Below are positions 20,053 through 30,453 of a stretch of 64,000 bases of DNA, piece by piece (the stretch's first letter is position 1; every line of letters begins with the position of its first letter). The DNA lies in the NCBI RefSeq assembly GCF_000400465.1, contig NW_008806274.1, positions 186,001-250,000 of the forward strand. The letters are read 5' to 3'. Both the position numbers and the translations under genes were made by a program. Source of the stretch: Wallemia ichthyophaga EXF-994. Lineage: Eukaryota; Basidiomycota; Wallemiomycetes; Wallemiales; Wallemiaceae. A model generated the notes under the pieces. The model was not told where the DNA came from and ran no database searches. It saw nothing but the letters and a program-made list of their open reading frames with translations.

Positions 20053-21331
20053 ATGACATCTGTGTTACGCAACATACCTCAAACAATATTCACCCAGGCG
20101 AACATCTTACCAGTCAGTCAAGCATCGTACAAGTTGCTACATTTAGCGACGCTGTTGCGTTTCTACGGATGGATAGCGCCAATGACGATATTGAAGATGG
20201 TGATACAGTTTCAAGCGAGGCAGAAGCCAGAACCAGCAGCGAAATGGGGGGTGATGAGGGTGATACGGGTGGCATTAGCGAGAGCGTACTCGACGACGAC
20301 GTATAAGTGGAGTCTGCAGCCGCCCGCGACCATCTCGCAAAGGCGCTGTGCTCCTGCGACGCACCTAGGTGGTGATCTCAAAGCACACCACATCTCCGTC
20401 AAAAAGGCTTCGGACGAGTACTACACGGGCGAGTGTGCAAGTGCACGTAGATACATTCATCCCGCAATGTCGGTGCCCTGTTTCTGGATCTATCCTCAAC
20501 ACACGCCGTTTGACTTGAGCAATATCCATGAAGAGAAAGTGGTGAGTGTGGATAGTGGAGAGCGGGAGGCTTTATGTGGATTATACAATCTAACACGCTA
20601 CACTCCACCAGATACTCTTCTTGCATGGCGGCGGGTACATTAGTGAACACCCACTTAGCCTACCTGCAGGCGCGTATGGGGTGCGTGAGACTGGTCACAA
20701 ATGCCTGGCCGTCAACTACCGTCTCTCCGACGGAATAAACGGCCATCCGGCGCCATTGCAGGATTGCGTCACGGCTTATGTTTATCTCACACAGACACTC
20801 GGTGTGAGGGGAGAGAATGTGGCAGTCGTCGGTGACAGTGCGGGTGGGAACGCTGCAAATGCTCTCATTTTCCATCTCCTCCAACTCAAGCAGGAAGGGA
20901 CCGCTATCACTCTTCCCCGCTTCGTTAGTCTGATCAGCCCATGGAGCGATATGACAGCGACGTTTCCGAGCATCGCGGGGAATAGGGAATGCGACGTACT
21001 TCCCCCCTTCTCTTCCCAGTCTGAACTCGTCCGCTCACATCTCAAGTGGACACCGGAGAGCATCGCGAATAAGTACAACTCACCAGCCTTGCAAGAACAT
21101 GTCGCTTTTAGGGGATGGCAGGAACACACTCTCAAAGTACACATTCAGGTGGGCCAGGCTGAGATATTGCGCGATGAGGGCGTCGCTCTGGCTCAGCTAC
21201 TGAGGGATGCTGGTGTCGGAACGCTGTTTACCATGATAGAGGGAGAGGTGCATGATGCTGTAAACATCAATCCACACGCTGAGTTGGCTAAGAGGGATTT
21301 CCTTATGGGATTACAGTGGGGAGGATTCTAG
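20053..21331 (+). CDS. HSL-family alpha/beta hydrolase (steryl deacetylase/lipase-like)
   Basis: Serine esterase or lipase of the hormone-sensitive-lipase group. Exons 20053-20541 and 20612-21331 (70-nt intron); 402 residues. The junction forms the oxyanion-hole motif VILFLHGGGYIS. The nucleophile elbow is VVGDSAGGNAAN, the acid is in the GQAEILRDEGVAL segment, and the histidine is in EGEVHDAVNI. The first 80 residues carry hydrophobic stretches (about 25-60) that may anchor it to the ER or lipid droplets, as in Say1. Substrate is unknown; sterol esters or acylglycerols are family-based possibilities. Confidence 0.85.
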
Positions 21332-21388
21332 TAGATGATTTAAAAGAGTTTTTAAGTGTAAATTAATGAATACATTTTCGGTTCATGT

Positions 21389-21796
21389 CTACTCGGCGGT
21401 GCCATTCTGCAAAGCCTCAATGTGACCTGCTTTTGAGTTGAGGAATTCGTGCTTGCTGCTGGCCCAGTAGTAGATACCATAACCAATCGCAAATGGGATA
21501 CCAGAGTAAGGGAGTTGCTTTGCTAGTCTCTTGTATCCGTTGAAGATGTAACCATTGAGTGCACCTGCGAATGGACGCTGTTGGAATGCAGAAATTCCAT
21601 ATTGCACAATACCGCGTTGCTTTGGTGAGCCTGCGTGATGTGAGTTGCGTATCGAGATATTTGAGCTCAACACCCACCAATGGCACCCCACCAGCCCATA
21701 TAAGACTTGCCTGTTGGCATACTAGGGGCTGTTAAAATAGCTTCAAGGATGCAAGTATAGCACTCACCCGCCATTCTGAATTCCAGTTGCTCTCAT
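21389..21796 (-). CDS. QCR8: Ubiquinol-cytochrome c reductase subunit 8
   Basis: Small single-span subunit of respiratory complex III. Three exons: 21768-21796, 21678-21721 and 21389-21630, with 46- and 47-nt introns; 104 residues. The join reads MRATGIQNGGMPTGKSYMGW, WGAIGSPKQRGIVQYGISAF, then a membrane segment (PFAIGYGIYYWA) and KHEFLNSKAGHIE, all matching Qcr8. The first two exons are only 29 and 44 nt. Confidence 0.92.
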
Positions 21797-22170
21797 TGGC
21801 GCTGTTCGATGTAGAGAAGAAAGAGAGTGGCAAGAGGAGGTGCAGCGAGATTCATAGAATCGAATGAAGGGATAGCAGCGGTTGATGTACAACGTTTATA
21901 TACCACTGAGTTGCCCACAGAATTCATTCCAATGATCAAACAATCCAAATGGCAAATGGATCTACGCGTATACAATAAAAGTGCAGTAAATATCTCCTAA
22001 ACAACTCATTTCTCCACTCCCCCTATTCTTAAATCCTTTTATAGCCGAGAATTTATAATTTTAAAAATCGTGCATGACCAGAGCATTTGCGCCAACCACC
22101 CCTTGTCTTCGTATTTCAAAAAGCGTGAGTGGGCGGTACGTGCGTAAAATAAGCTAAAACCCACAGAATA
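21797..22170. promoter_or_regulatory. Divergent region QCR8 / mitochondrial phosphate carrier
   Basis: About 370 bp shared upstream region of two mitochondrial genes, which suggests co-regulation. A CCAAT pentamer is present on the minus strand near 22091-22095 (GCCAACC context is imperfect). No other motif is clear. Confidence 0.35.
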
Positions 22171-23342
22171 ATGTCCACTGAAGCCAAGCCACTCCCTCAA
22201 GGTGCTGATTTGTTCGGAAGAGTGAGTTGAATGATTTGGTCTTCTTCTTTACTGACCATGTCCTTTAGTTCGCTTTAGCTGGGTGAGTTGGCTGCGTTGT
22301 CTGCTAAAACCAATCTCACGCCATTTTAAGTGCTCTCTGTGTGAGTTTTTGAGGCTTAGGCACGCGGCAACATTCACGCTAACACGCTCCAGTGCGCTAT
22401 CACCCACGGTGGTGCTACCCCAATCGATGTCGTCAAGACTAGAATCCAACTTGAGCCAGAGACCTACAGAGGTGGTATGCTCAAGTCTTTCCGTCAAATC
22501 GCCTCAACTGAAGTGAGTTGAGTCGTTTTACTGCCTTGTCCCCCCTAACTCGTCTTGAAAGGGCCCAGGCGCTCTCCTTACTGGTGTCGGTCCAACCTTC
22601 GCTGGTTACTTCCTCCAAGGTGCCTTCAAGTTCGGTGGTTACGAATTTTTCAAAAAGCAATCCATCGATTACGTCGGTGTCGAAAACGCAAAGGCCAACA
22701 GAACCGCCATTTACCTCGGTTCTGCAGGTACCGCTGAGTTCTTCGCCAGTATCGCCCTCTGTCCACTTGAAGCAACAAGAATCCGTCTTGTCTCTCAACC
22801 AACTTTTGCTTCCGGTTTGATGACTGGCTTGCCAAAGATCATGTCCCAAGAGGGTGTTAGCGCACTCTATGCTGGTTTCGGACCAATCCTCTTCAAGCAA
22901 ATCCCATACACCATGGCCAAGTTTGCTGTTTTCGAGAGAGTCTCTGAGATGGCTATCCAGGCTTACGGTAAGCCAAAGGCCTCTTTGAGTGGTACCGAAT
23001 CAAACTCCATCAACCTCGGTTGTGGTTTGGTTGCCGGTATGGCCTCTGCTGTTATTTCTCAACCAGCGGACACTCTCCTTTCCAAGATCAACAAGACTCA
23101 AGCTAAGGTTGGTGAGAGCACCACATCTAGATTGGTTGGCTTGGCTGGTCAACTCGGTATGGGTGGTATGTTCTCTGGTATTGGTACCCGTCTTGTTATG
23201 GTTGGTAGTATCACTGCTGTAAGTGGACTACTTTGCTGCTGTCGTTATGCCCATCTAACCCAACTCACAGGGTCAATTTGCCCTCAACGGATCCTTCAAG
23301 GACCTCATGAACGCAAAGGGTGGTGTCGAAATCTCCAAGTAG
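22171..23342 (+). CDS. MIR1: Mitochondrial phosphate carrier
   Basis: Inner-membrane carrier importing phosphate into the matrix. Six exons: 22171-22221, 22269-22282, 22331-22340, 22393-22512, 22562-23218 and 23271-23342, giving 307 residues. Exons 2 and 3 are just 14 and 10 nt; splicing yields FALAGALCCAITHGGATPID, the first repeat of the carrier family. Carrier signatures are PIDVVKTRIQ, PLEATRIRLVSQ and QPADTLLSKINK. The stretch GTAEFFASIALCPLEATR is diagnostic of phosphate carriers. Codon use is strongly biased, as expected of a highly expressed gene. Confidence 0.93.
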
Positions 23343-23517
23343 ATTTGATTCTAGATATTATTTCATTTTCAACATACATCTTCTTCAAACACGCGTGTTA
23401 AGCGTGTGCCTTAGGAATTAATCTTTGCTCATATTCCACTTCGATTGCGCATTGGCGGTGTGTCTGAGCCCTGGCGAGTCTTGGTTCCATGTCAGCAATT
23501 TTAGCCTTTTTAAAATG

Positions 23518-24497
23518 CTAGCTTACATAACTCTCACGCCGTGGAGATGGTGATCGATATCTGCGAGGTGGTGATCTTGATAGCCGTGTTTGATACTATG
23601 AGAGATATGAGTTGGGCTTGCATTTCACAATCAACATTCTAAACTCACTCCCTCATTGTGCGTGTGTCTGTCTCTGTATTCTGGCGTTGGTAATCTATCG
23701 CGCTGTGAGGGTGGTATTAGTATGAAAGTGAGCGCAAATATGCATATTATGCATATTGTCTGCGTAACACCCACGCCATATGGCTCTCTGTATTCTGGCG
23801 TGCGAGAGTCAGCTCTGTCGCGTCTAGGAGTGGGTGGGGGTGATCTGCGAGAGTGAGCAGGGTAAGCAGGGCGAGACGGTGATCTGGATCTGCTGCGTCT
23901 TGTGTATTTAATGTTATCTGATTGGTTGTAGCTGTCTCTGTGGCTAGCACCAGGACCACCTCTAACACCTTTACCGCCTCTGCCTCCCCTTCCACCCCTT
24001 GCGCCGCGCCCTCTATCACCCCTCCTATAATCAGCATCTGCGTAGCTTCTCCTAATCTCGTCTCTTTCCCTAGCTCGGCTCTCGTCGTGCTCCCTCTTAG
24101 CCACGATCTCCCGCTTCTTCTGCTCGAGCCATTGGGGCGGAATGCCCATTTGGGAGTGCTGCGCCGTGACGAGCAATCCCCACAGCTCTTCCATGAATTG
24201 CGCCGTGTGGCTCTCGAGAAAGCCCGTGAGCGATATCTGCACATGACGCGGATCAGGGAATTGGGCAGCTTCGAGCATATCGAGGATATATTCGATAACG
24301 ATGTCGTCCTCGAAGCCGAGCGCATCCACCACACGCTCCGTCACCCATCCGCGGAAGACAGTGAGGTTCACGCGGCGCATGTCCACCCGTGTGCTGAACG
24401 AGGGCGGGAACTGCGTTGTGCGCAGTGTGTGCAGGTCTTTATCGCGATACTTGCGGTCCTTTTCCGCTGATACTCCTGTCAGGCCTGCGTCCGGCAT
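23518..24497 (-). CDS. PWI-domain splicing factor (SRRM1/SRm160-like)
   Basis: Nuclear mRNA-processing factor. Three exons: 23775-24497, 23649-23702 and 23518-23595; 284 residues. The N-terminus MPDAGLTGVSAEKDRKYRDK and the PWI core (FSTRVDMRRVNLTVFRGWVT, ALGFEDDIVIEYILDMLE) match SRm160 and Rsr1-like proteins at residues about 25-120. The rest is RGG- and RS-rich (RGDRGRGARGGRGGRGG, SRSRSPSRP), ending in SRSPPRRYRSPSPRRESYVS. Intron 1 is 72 nt, a multiple of three with no stop, so it can be mistaken for coding sequence. The start codon is 64 bp from the divergent gene. Confidence 0.88.
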
Positions 24498-24561
24498 TTC
24501 GTCGTTGGCGGTTAACGGTCGACCGTCAACAGCCAGCACCTACCACCTACAGCTATCAGAT

Positions 24562-25423
24562 ATGCCACACAAGAGAGCTAAGAGGAGCGTGCGCGAGAAG
24601 AATACTAAGGATACGTGGGTGCGAGCTGTGCGTGGTGTGCTTTGCGCTAACCCACTCGCTCACCAACAGCGGGTTCAATAACGCCCCAAGTGGCTATCGT
24701 ATCGACAGAGAAGAACTGCCAAAAGGCGCCATGCGGATTCTTATGGGTGGTCAGATCCAGGCTGACTATCGCGATAAGAAGAATAAACGGAAGCGTGATG
24801 CAGACGATGCGAACGAAAAGGAGAAAGCTGATGTGGGTGGTAATAGAAAAAAGACTGAGAATTCTCAGCTTACAGCTCACAAACAGCTCAAAATACGCCC
24901 CGAAGAACGCCTGAAAGACTACAATCGCCGTATCGATAACAAAATGCGCAAAGATATCAACAGCACTATCAAGAGCCACTCGTCGGAGAAAACGGCCAAG
25001 CAGATGAACAAGAAGATGCAAGACGAGGATGCCAAGAGGAAAGAGAAGGCGGAGAAGAAGGCAAAGACGAAATCAGACAAGCTTGAGAAGAAGAGAGAGG
25101 AAGAGACGGTCACAGCAGCAGGCTCACAATCTGATTCAGACGGTGAGACTATCCAGCCCCCTAGAGATTTCGCTGGTGCTGAACGGGTGCGTCTCAATGA
25201 CGTCGCACAAGCACCGCCTTCTCTCCCGCGGATGAATCGCCAGGCCAAACGATTCGGTGTGGAGGATTCGAATGCAGGCAGCAGAGTGGGCACACCCCTT
25301 ATGCGTCAGCTTGAACTGGAGAAAGAACGTGCGCGCGTCATCAGTCTTTATCGCGCTCAGAAAGGCAAGCGTCTGGAGAATTGGGTGAGCAGCAAGGAAG
25401 AAGCAGAAGCACAAGTCGAGTGA
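24562..25423 (+). CDS. Basic, probably nucleolar coiled-coil protein, unknown
   Basis: Not recognised with certainty. Exons 24562-24614 and 24670-25423 (55-nt intron), 268 residues. It begins MPHKRAKRSVREKNTKDTGF, then NNAPSGYRIDREELPKGAM, a strongly Lys/Arg-rich middle (about 60-180, many KK/EKxKK repeats), and a C-terminus with an acidic SDSDGE patch and a Glu/Arg helix. Composition resembles small-subunit ribosome assembly factors of the Faf1/C1orf131 type, but I cannot show homology from sequence alone. It shares a 64-bp spacer with the PWI gene. Confidence 0.7.
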
Positions 25424-25491
25424 TGGCTTGGATTATATAATAACTTATTCATTTCATTTCTCTTCTCATAATATACTCGATGGTTGCACAC

Positions 25492-26162
25492 TCAAGCATC
25501 ATCCACTTCGCGCGTAGACTTGTTGAGGAAATTCCAGAAGTACCGCGCTTGAAACACGCCTGCACTGTCAAAGAGATCGGGGTAGGGTATACTGCTGAGA
25601 GATTTCTTCGCATTGATCAGGCTCTTGCCCCCATTAGCTGTGCGTCTATAAGACAATTTGATTTCGTACTTGGGACAAGTATTTGCGCTGTGACTTGCTG
25701 GAATGGTAGTAGAGCGTATCTGTACGCTCGACGTCTCTATGCGTCCCTGTAGTGTCTTGCGTCTGCCCGTAAACACCTTATTGGAAATGACCAATTTAGC
25801 GTGCAACCAGAGGAGTGCACTGAGAATAGTGTATATTGACACCGCTACTCCAACCGCCTCCTTGGATTCCTCGAATGGGACCGTGTATGACCACGCGCAG
25901 ACGCCGCCGCCAATTATACACGCTATCCAGCCCACTACGAGCTGTACATCAGTGTGTCTGTATGACTGCTTGTAGCCATGGGACGTTGTCAGTATCTGTA
26001 GGAGCTCTTTAGAATCACTGTCGCTGAGACTCCCCGGCTCACCCTCTTGACGGCATCGTCGCACGTCAGCTTAGCTGCTGTCAAATCAAGCGGGTTTATC
26101 ACTATCTTCTCATCCTCATCCTCTTTTGGTGGTGGCGTCGGTGCTTTTTCGTTTACAGACAT
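25492..26162 (-). CDS. SPC2: Signal peptidase complex subunit 2
   Basis: ER membrane subunit that helps signal peptidase dock on the translocon. Exons 26043-26162 and 25492-25995 (47-nt intron); 207 residues. After a Pro/Glu-rich N-terminus, the [19 protein letters not shown] / [19 protein letters not shown] sequence and two membrane segments ([19 protein letters not shown] and [19 protein letters not shown]) match SPC25. It links functionally to SEC61 at 58.7 kb but not by position. Confidence 0.85.
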
Positions 26163-26234
26163 GTGCTGGCTGGTGGTGTGAGATAGAGGAACGTTCGGAC
26201 AAATCAAAACAAAATAAATCATAGCGTTATTAGA

Positions 26235-26306
26235 AACATTAGCAACATTAGCAACATTTGCAGCATACGCAGCATATACATCATACACAGCATACATAGC
26301 ATGTAC
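26235..26306. repeat. Degenerate 9-bp-period array upstream of SPC2
   Basis: Eight consecutive 9-bp units drifting from AACATTAGC through AACATTTGC and AGCATACGC to AGCATACAT. It lies in the 158-bp gap between the SPC2 start and the LEU4 stop, so it is in the SPC2 upstream region. Confidence 0.75.
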
Positions 26307-26320
26307 AAATACACAACAAA

Positions 26321-28274
26321 CTAATTCACCCCATTCACAGCCGCATTCACACCTCCTTTGAGATTATCCACCACACCCGCCGCAGCGGTCTTGATGGCGT
26401 CTGCAGTAGTCAGAGGCTGTACTTGAGGAAAGACGTTATCTTGACAAGCCTGCGACGCGGCGCTGAGGACAGCCTTGAGACCTGACGCGGCGGCATCAGG
26501 ATCGATACCGACACCCCAGTAATCTTTAGTTCCATCTGAGAGATTGACATACGAGGCAGCCTGCACATATGAGCCTCTCCCGATAGCGTGTTCCTCGTAA
26601 GACTTGACGCTCAGCTGCGCGCCCAGCTGTTTCTTCAGACCATCGAGCATAGCAGTGATGGCACCGTTGCCGACACCGTCCACAGTGCGCGACTCCCCAT
26701 CCACCGCGATTCTGCCCTTGAACGTACGTGTGTATTCCGCGTCGCTAGGCGTCGACTCGCCTCCACCTCTACTGTCTTCGAGGGAGAAGTTGCGCAGGGC
26801 GAGTCGCCCCTTAGTGGAGAATTCCTCGAGATAGTACTGTCTCTTAAAAGTGTCGATGATGTCGTCGACGCCGATCTCCGTACCTGTCTTGTCGGATGCC
26901 TGTTGGATGACCTGGTAGAAAGATACCTGCATGCGACGAGGGAGATCCATGCCGAGTATCTGTTTAACAAGATACGCAATACCGCCCTTGCCTGACTGTG
27001 AGTTGACCCTGATCACAGCCTCGTAGCTGCAGCCAATATCAGCCGGGTCGATGGGCAGATAGGGCATGGACCAGATGTTGTCGCCGCCATCAGCGCGTCT
27101 CTGCTGTGCCTCGAAGCCCTTCTTGATTGCGTCCTGGTGAGAGCCTGAGAACGCGGTGAAGACAAGCTCACCCGCGTATGGGTGGCGCGGGTGGACTGGT
27201 AATCCTGTACACTGAGAGACAGTGTCGATCACAGACAGCATGTCGTCGAATTTCAACCCAGGGTTGATACCCTGGCTGTAGAGATTCATGGCGAGAGTCA
27301 CGAGATCTACATTACCAGTGCGCTCGCCATTGCCGAATACACACCCTTCCACGCGGTCTGCACCAGCGAGCTGGCCGAGCTCAGCTGCTGCCACACCGCT
27401 GCCTCTATCGTTGTGTGGGTGGAGCGATACATGTACCTTCTCTCTCTCACCGATGTGTCTGCAGAAGTACTCGATCTGATCGGCGTATGTGTTTGGTGTG
27501 CCGACCTCGACGGTGGCAGGGAGGTTGAAAATGATCGGCACCTCCGCACTAGGCTTCCAAATGCTCTTGACGACTTTGCAGATCTCGACAGCGAACTGTG
27601 TCTCAGTCTGGGTGAAAGTCTCTGGCGAGTACTCGTATGCAAAGATAGTACCGTATTTATCGGAGTACTCGTCGGCAAGCGTTCTCACCAGCTCCGTGTG
27701 CTCTTTAGCCAGTTTGATTGTTTCTTCCTTGGAGTTGCGGAAGACGACATCGCGAAAGAGGGGAGAGGTGGCGTTGTACATGTGGATGACTGCCCTCTTT
27801 GCGCCTGCAATCGACTCGAAGGAGCGCTTGATAAGATCGGAGCGTGCCGGAGTGAGAACTTGGACCCAGACGTCGTCTGGAGTGAGGCCTGGCGTCTCAA
27901 TTACAGATCGGACAAAGTTGAAATCAGTATCGCTGGCGGCGGGGAAAGCAGCCTCAATCTGCTTTACACCGATTTTAACTAGCATTTTCCAGAATCTAGT
28001 TTTCCTGTCGGAGAGATAAGCCGATTAGCTGGAGAAGCGGAAAAAGGGAATACGCACGCTTCTATAGACATAGGATTGGCGAGGGATTGATTTCCGTCTC
28101 TCAAATCTGTCGATAGCCAGATCGGGGACTTCTCCAGGGAATTGGAAGGCCAAGTCCTGTCGTCGAGCTTGATCGATGGCTGGAACTTTTTGTATTTGAG
28201 GGAAGGATCTTGTCTGCTCTGGGTGTGAGTGGTGGATTGATTGATCAACTGAGTAATGCTCACAGCATGGGCAT
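26321..28274 (-). CDS. LEU4: 2-isopropylmalate synthase
   Basis: Condenses acetyl-CoA with 2-oxoisovalerate, the committed step of leucine synthesis. Three exons: 28264-28274 (11 nt), 28058-28213 and 26321-28004; 616 residues. The reconstructed start [20 protein letters not shown] is exactly the fungal LeuA pattern. Next come [40 protein letters not shown] (metal site) and [20 protein letters not shown]. The C-terminal regulatory LeuA dimer domain (about 460-580) is present. No mitochondrial presequence is visible in this form. The junction at codon 4 uses an acceptor (AGAGCAG) one repeat downstream of an alternative CCCAG that would break the frame. Confidence 0.92.
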
Positions 28275-28372
28275 ATCGGGCGATGATGATAGTTTCGGAC
28301 AAGGAGAAATTCGAGAGATATCGAGTCACAGCGGAATGGAGATGGGTGAGTCATGGCGATGGCGGTGGGAGC

Positions 28373-28417
28373 GTAGGCAGTGTAGGCCGTGTATGCCGTG
28401 TAGGAAGTGTAGGTGGT
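28373..28417. repeat. 9-bp tandem array in the LEU4 upstream region
   Basis: Five consecutive 9-bp units (GTAGGCAGT, GTAGGCCGT, GTATGCCGT, GTAGGAAGT, GTAGGTGGT) about 100 bp upstream of the LEU4 start. The period equals that of the SPC2-upstream array 2 kb away, but the unit differs. Confidence 0.85.
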
Positions 28418-28515
28418 GGAGCTACAGGGCTGGAAATGACTTGATCAATCAGGTCGAGAGAAGGGTGGATGCGTGGATGCGACTTGGATACATGATTGAT
28501 TAACATTATAAGATT

Positions 28516-28840
28516 CTACGTGCTATTCTCAGCTGCAGCGTCTTTAAAGGTAATTTCGAGCTTTTTGGCTGCGAGTATCTGTGTATGCATCATGAGCTGT
28601 GAGCTGTGTAGTAAACACACCAACTCACCCTACTAAAGCACCCATCACAGAAGACAGACTGCTCAGCTGGAGCTGTATCACAATCCCACCAAACGCATTC
28701 ACTTGGATTCCGGTGCTTACTCGCAATACAATCAATGCAGTGGTCGCAATTGTAGAGCTGGTGCTGGGTGCATTGGGCTGTTGCACACTTCTAGCCGCTG
28801 CGTTAGTTGCATGAACCTGTGATTACACCAAGCATACCAT
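28516..28840 (-). CDS. Small Cys-rich zinc-finger-like protein, unknown
   Basis: Proposed three-exon gene (28838-28840, 28629-28790, 28516-28578) encoding 75 residues, too fragmented to show as one open frame. It reads MKCATAQCTQHQLYNCDHCI, DCIASKHRNPSECVWWDCD, then TAPAEQSVFCDGCFSR and ILAAKKLEITFKDAAAENST. Ten cysteines and two histidines in C-x4-C, C-x2-C-x2-C, C-x4-C and C-x2-C spacings suggest one or two zinc sites. Both introns (46-50 nt) have good GT donors, CTAAC-type branch sites and AG ends, and the frame is kept throughout. Alternative frames over the same exon are hydrophobic, so the assignment needs transcript support. Function unknown. Confidence 0.45.
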
Positions 28841-29405
28841 GGAATCTGAATTATTGGGTATAATGCTTGATTTATTGAGGGATATAATGAGATTATCTCT
28901 TGTGGGGTCGAAGCCCCTGCGTCCGCCTCCGCCGAGTCTAAGTGTTGGCCGTGTGTGTGCCTGTAACGTGAGCGTGGAGGTGTAATTGGGACAGACAGGA
29001 ACGCACAGGCTGTTAGCGTTGAGACTATATAGCAGCCACAACTACATAATACATAATACAATTACAATTACAAATGTCAGGACGCTAAATACAAAGACAT
29101 TCGAGTGGAGCTATCTAATAGGATAATCTATAGCGGAAAAAGAGATATCCAGGGATTCCTAGGGATAGCCAATGTCAGCCAGTGATATTGTGACATCCGA
29201 ATTCACTTACACAGTTACATCTGGTACGTCAGAGTACACCAGCGTGGATAAATCCGTAGAAGCTACACGCACACACACACTACACACATCACAACACCTA
29301 CACCCCGCCCACTCCCGCCGATTCCGCCTAATAAAATTTTGGATTTCTTCTCTTCAATTGCAAAAATCTGGCGATTCGCTTCTCAGCAGCTTACGGTGTA
29401 CAAAA
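28841..29405. promoter_or_regulatory. Upstream region of the Cys-rich gene and of RPL15
   Basis: About 560 bp between divergent starts. It holds a (CA)n-like run near 29267-29300 and a pyrimidine-rich tail ahead of RPL15. An ATG-initiated plus-strand frame at 29172 has no domain and is probably leader sequence. Ribosomal protein promoter elements were not recognisable by eye. Confidence 0.35.
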
Positions 29406-30294
29406 ATGTGAGTAAATGGATAGGGAGAGAGCATGTAAAGGGTTTTCAGTGTTTTTGTGGGCCAGGAATATTCCCATCGCAGTCCCGCTTTGATATAGAG
29501 TATATCGAGCTATTTTCAAGTTTTTGAGAAGAGGTTCATGTGGGCAAGTAAGAAGAATATTCCATTACTTTAAGTAATCTGGGTAATCCACACACTCCCC
29601 ACTCTCCCCACCCCTCACAACTCCCACTCACTCCCATTCCCAGGGGTGCCTACAAATACGTCCAAAGCATCAACCAGCACAAGCAAAGTGACTTGGTCAA
29701 GTTTAGACTTCGTGTTATGGCATGGTACTTGAGACAACTCACCGTCATCTCACGTGCACCTGGTCCATCCAACCTTGTCCGCGCCAGACAGCTCGGTTAC
29801 AAGAGAAAGCAAGGCTACGTAATCTACAGAGTGAGAGTGCGTAGAGGTAACCGTAAGCGCCCATGTCCAAAGGGTGTTACGAACGGTGGGTTGTTTTGTT
29901 TTTTCAACAAGATTTTCACTCACTCCATCCAGGTAAGCCAGTAAGACAGGGTATTAACCACCTCAAGCCATCGAGAGGCCACAGAGCTCTCGCTGAGGAA
30001 CGTGTCGGTCGTCGCTGCTCCAACCTTCGCGTACTCAACTCTTACTGGATCAACCAAGACGGTGTGTACAAGTTCTACGAAGTCATTCTCGTCGATCCTT
30101 CACACAAGGCTATCAGAAGAGATGCTCGTATCAACTGGATTTGCGACGCTGTTCACAAGCACCGTGAATCTAGAGGTCTCACCGCTGAAGGCAAGAAGAA
30201 CCGTGGTCTTGGTAAGGGTCACAGATTCAACAAGACCCCTCGTCGTGCTACCTGGCGCAGAAACAACACCCTCTCTCTCACCCGTTACCGTTAA
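29406..30294 (+). CDS. RPL15: 60S ribosomal protein eL15
   Basis: Large-subunit ribosomal protein. Three pieces: 29406-29407 (AT of the start codon), 29644-29885 and 29933-30294; 201 residues. The start codon is split by a 236-nt intron (donor GTGAGT at 29408; acceptor after a long CCACTC-rich tract at 29643), and the third base of ATG is the first base of exon 2. The protein [40 protein letters not shown], and [17 protein letters not shown] are eL15. Codon bias is very strong. Intron 1 was checked for C/D-box snoRNA motifs and none was convincing. Confidence 0.92.
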
Positions 30295-30453
30295 ACGAGG
30301 TGATGAGGGTGTGTGTGTTGGGTGTGGTGTGTTGTTATTACCAAGCAATGCAGGACACTCTATGTACACACTTTACACAATGCACATTCATGTCGCTGTT
30401 TTTTTAATTGCTTTTGATATGTTTTGCTAGTTTGCTATTTCTTACTGAAATTT

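Noticed and set aside
23922-24470. Plus-strand open frame of 182 codons
   Set aside because: Antisense to the PWI-domain gene; the RS/RGG repeats create the open frame.
28454-28503. tRNA-like T-loop sequences scanned near LEU4 and elsewhere
   Set aside because: No complete cloverleaf with acceptor stem, A box and B box could be found anywhere in the window.
29408-29643. Intronic snoRNA in RPL15 intron 1
   Set aside because: No paired C (RUGAUGA) and D (CUGA) boxes with flanking stem were visible.
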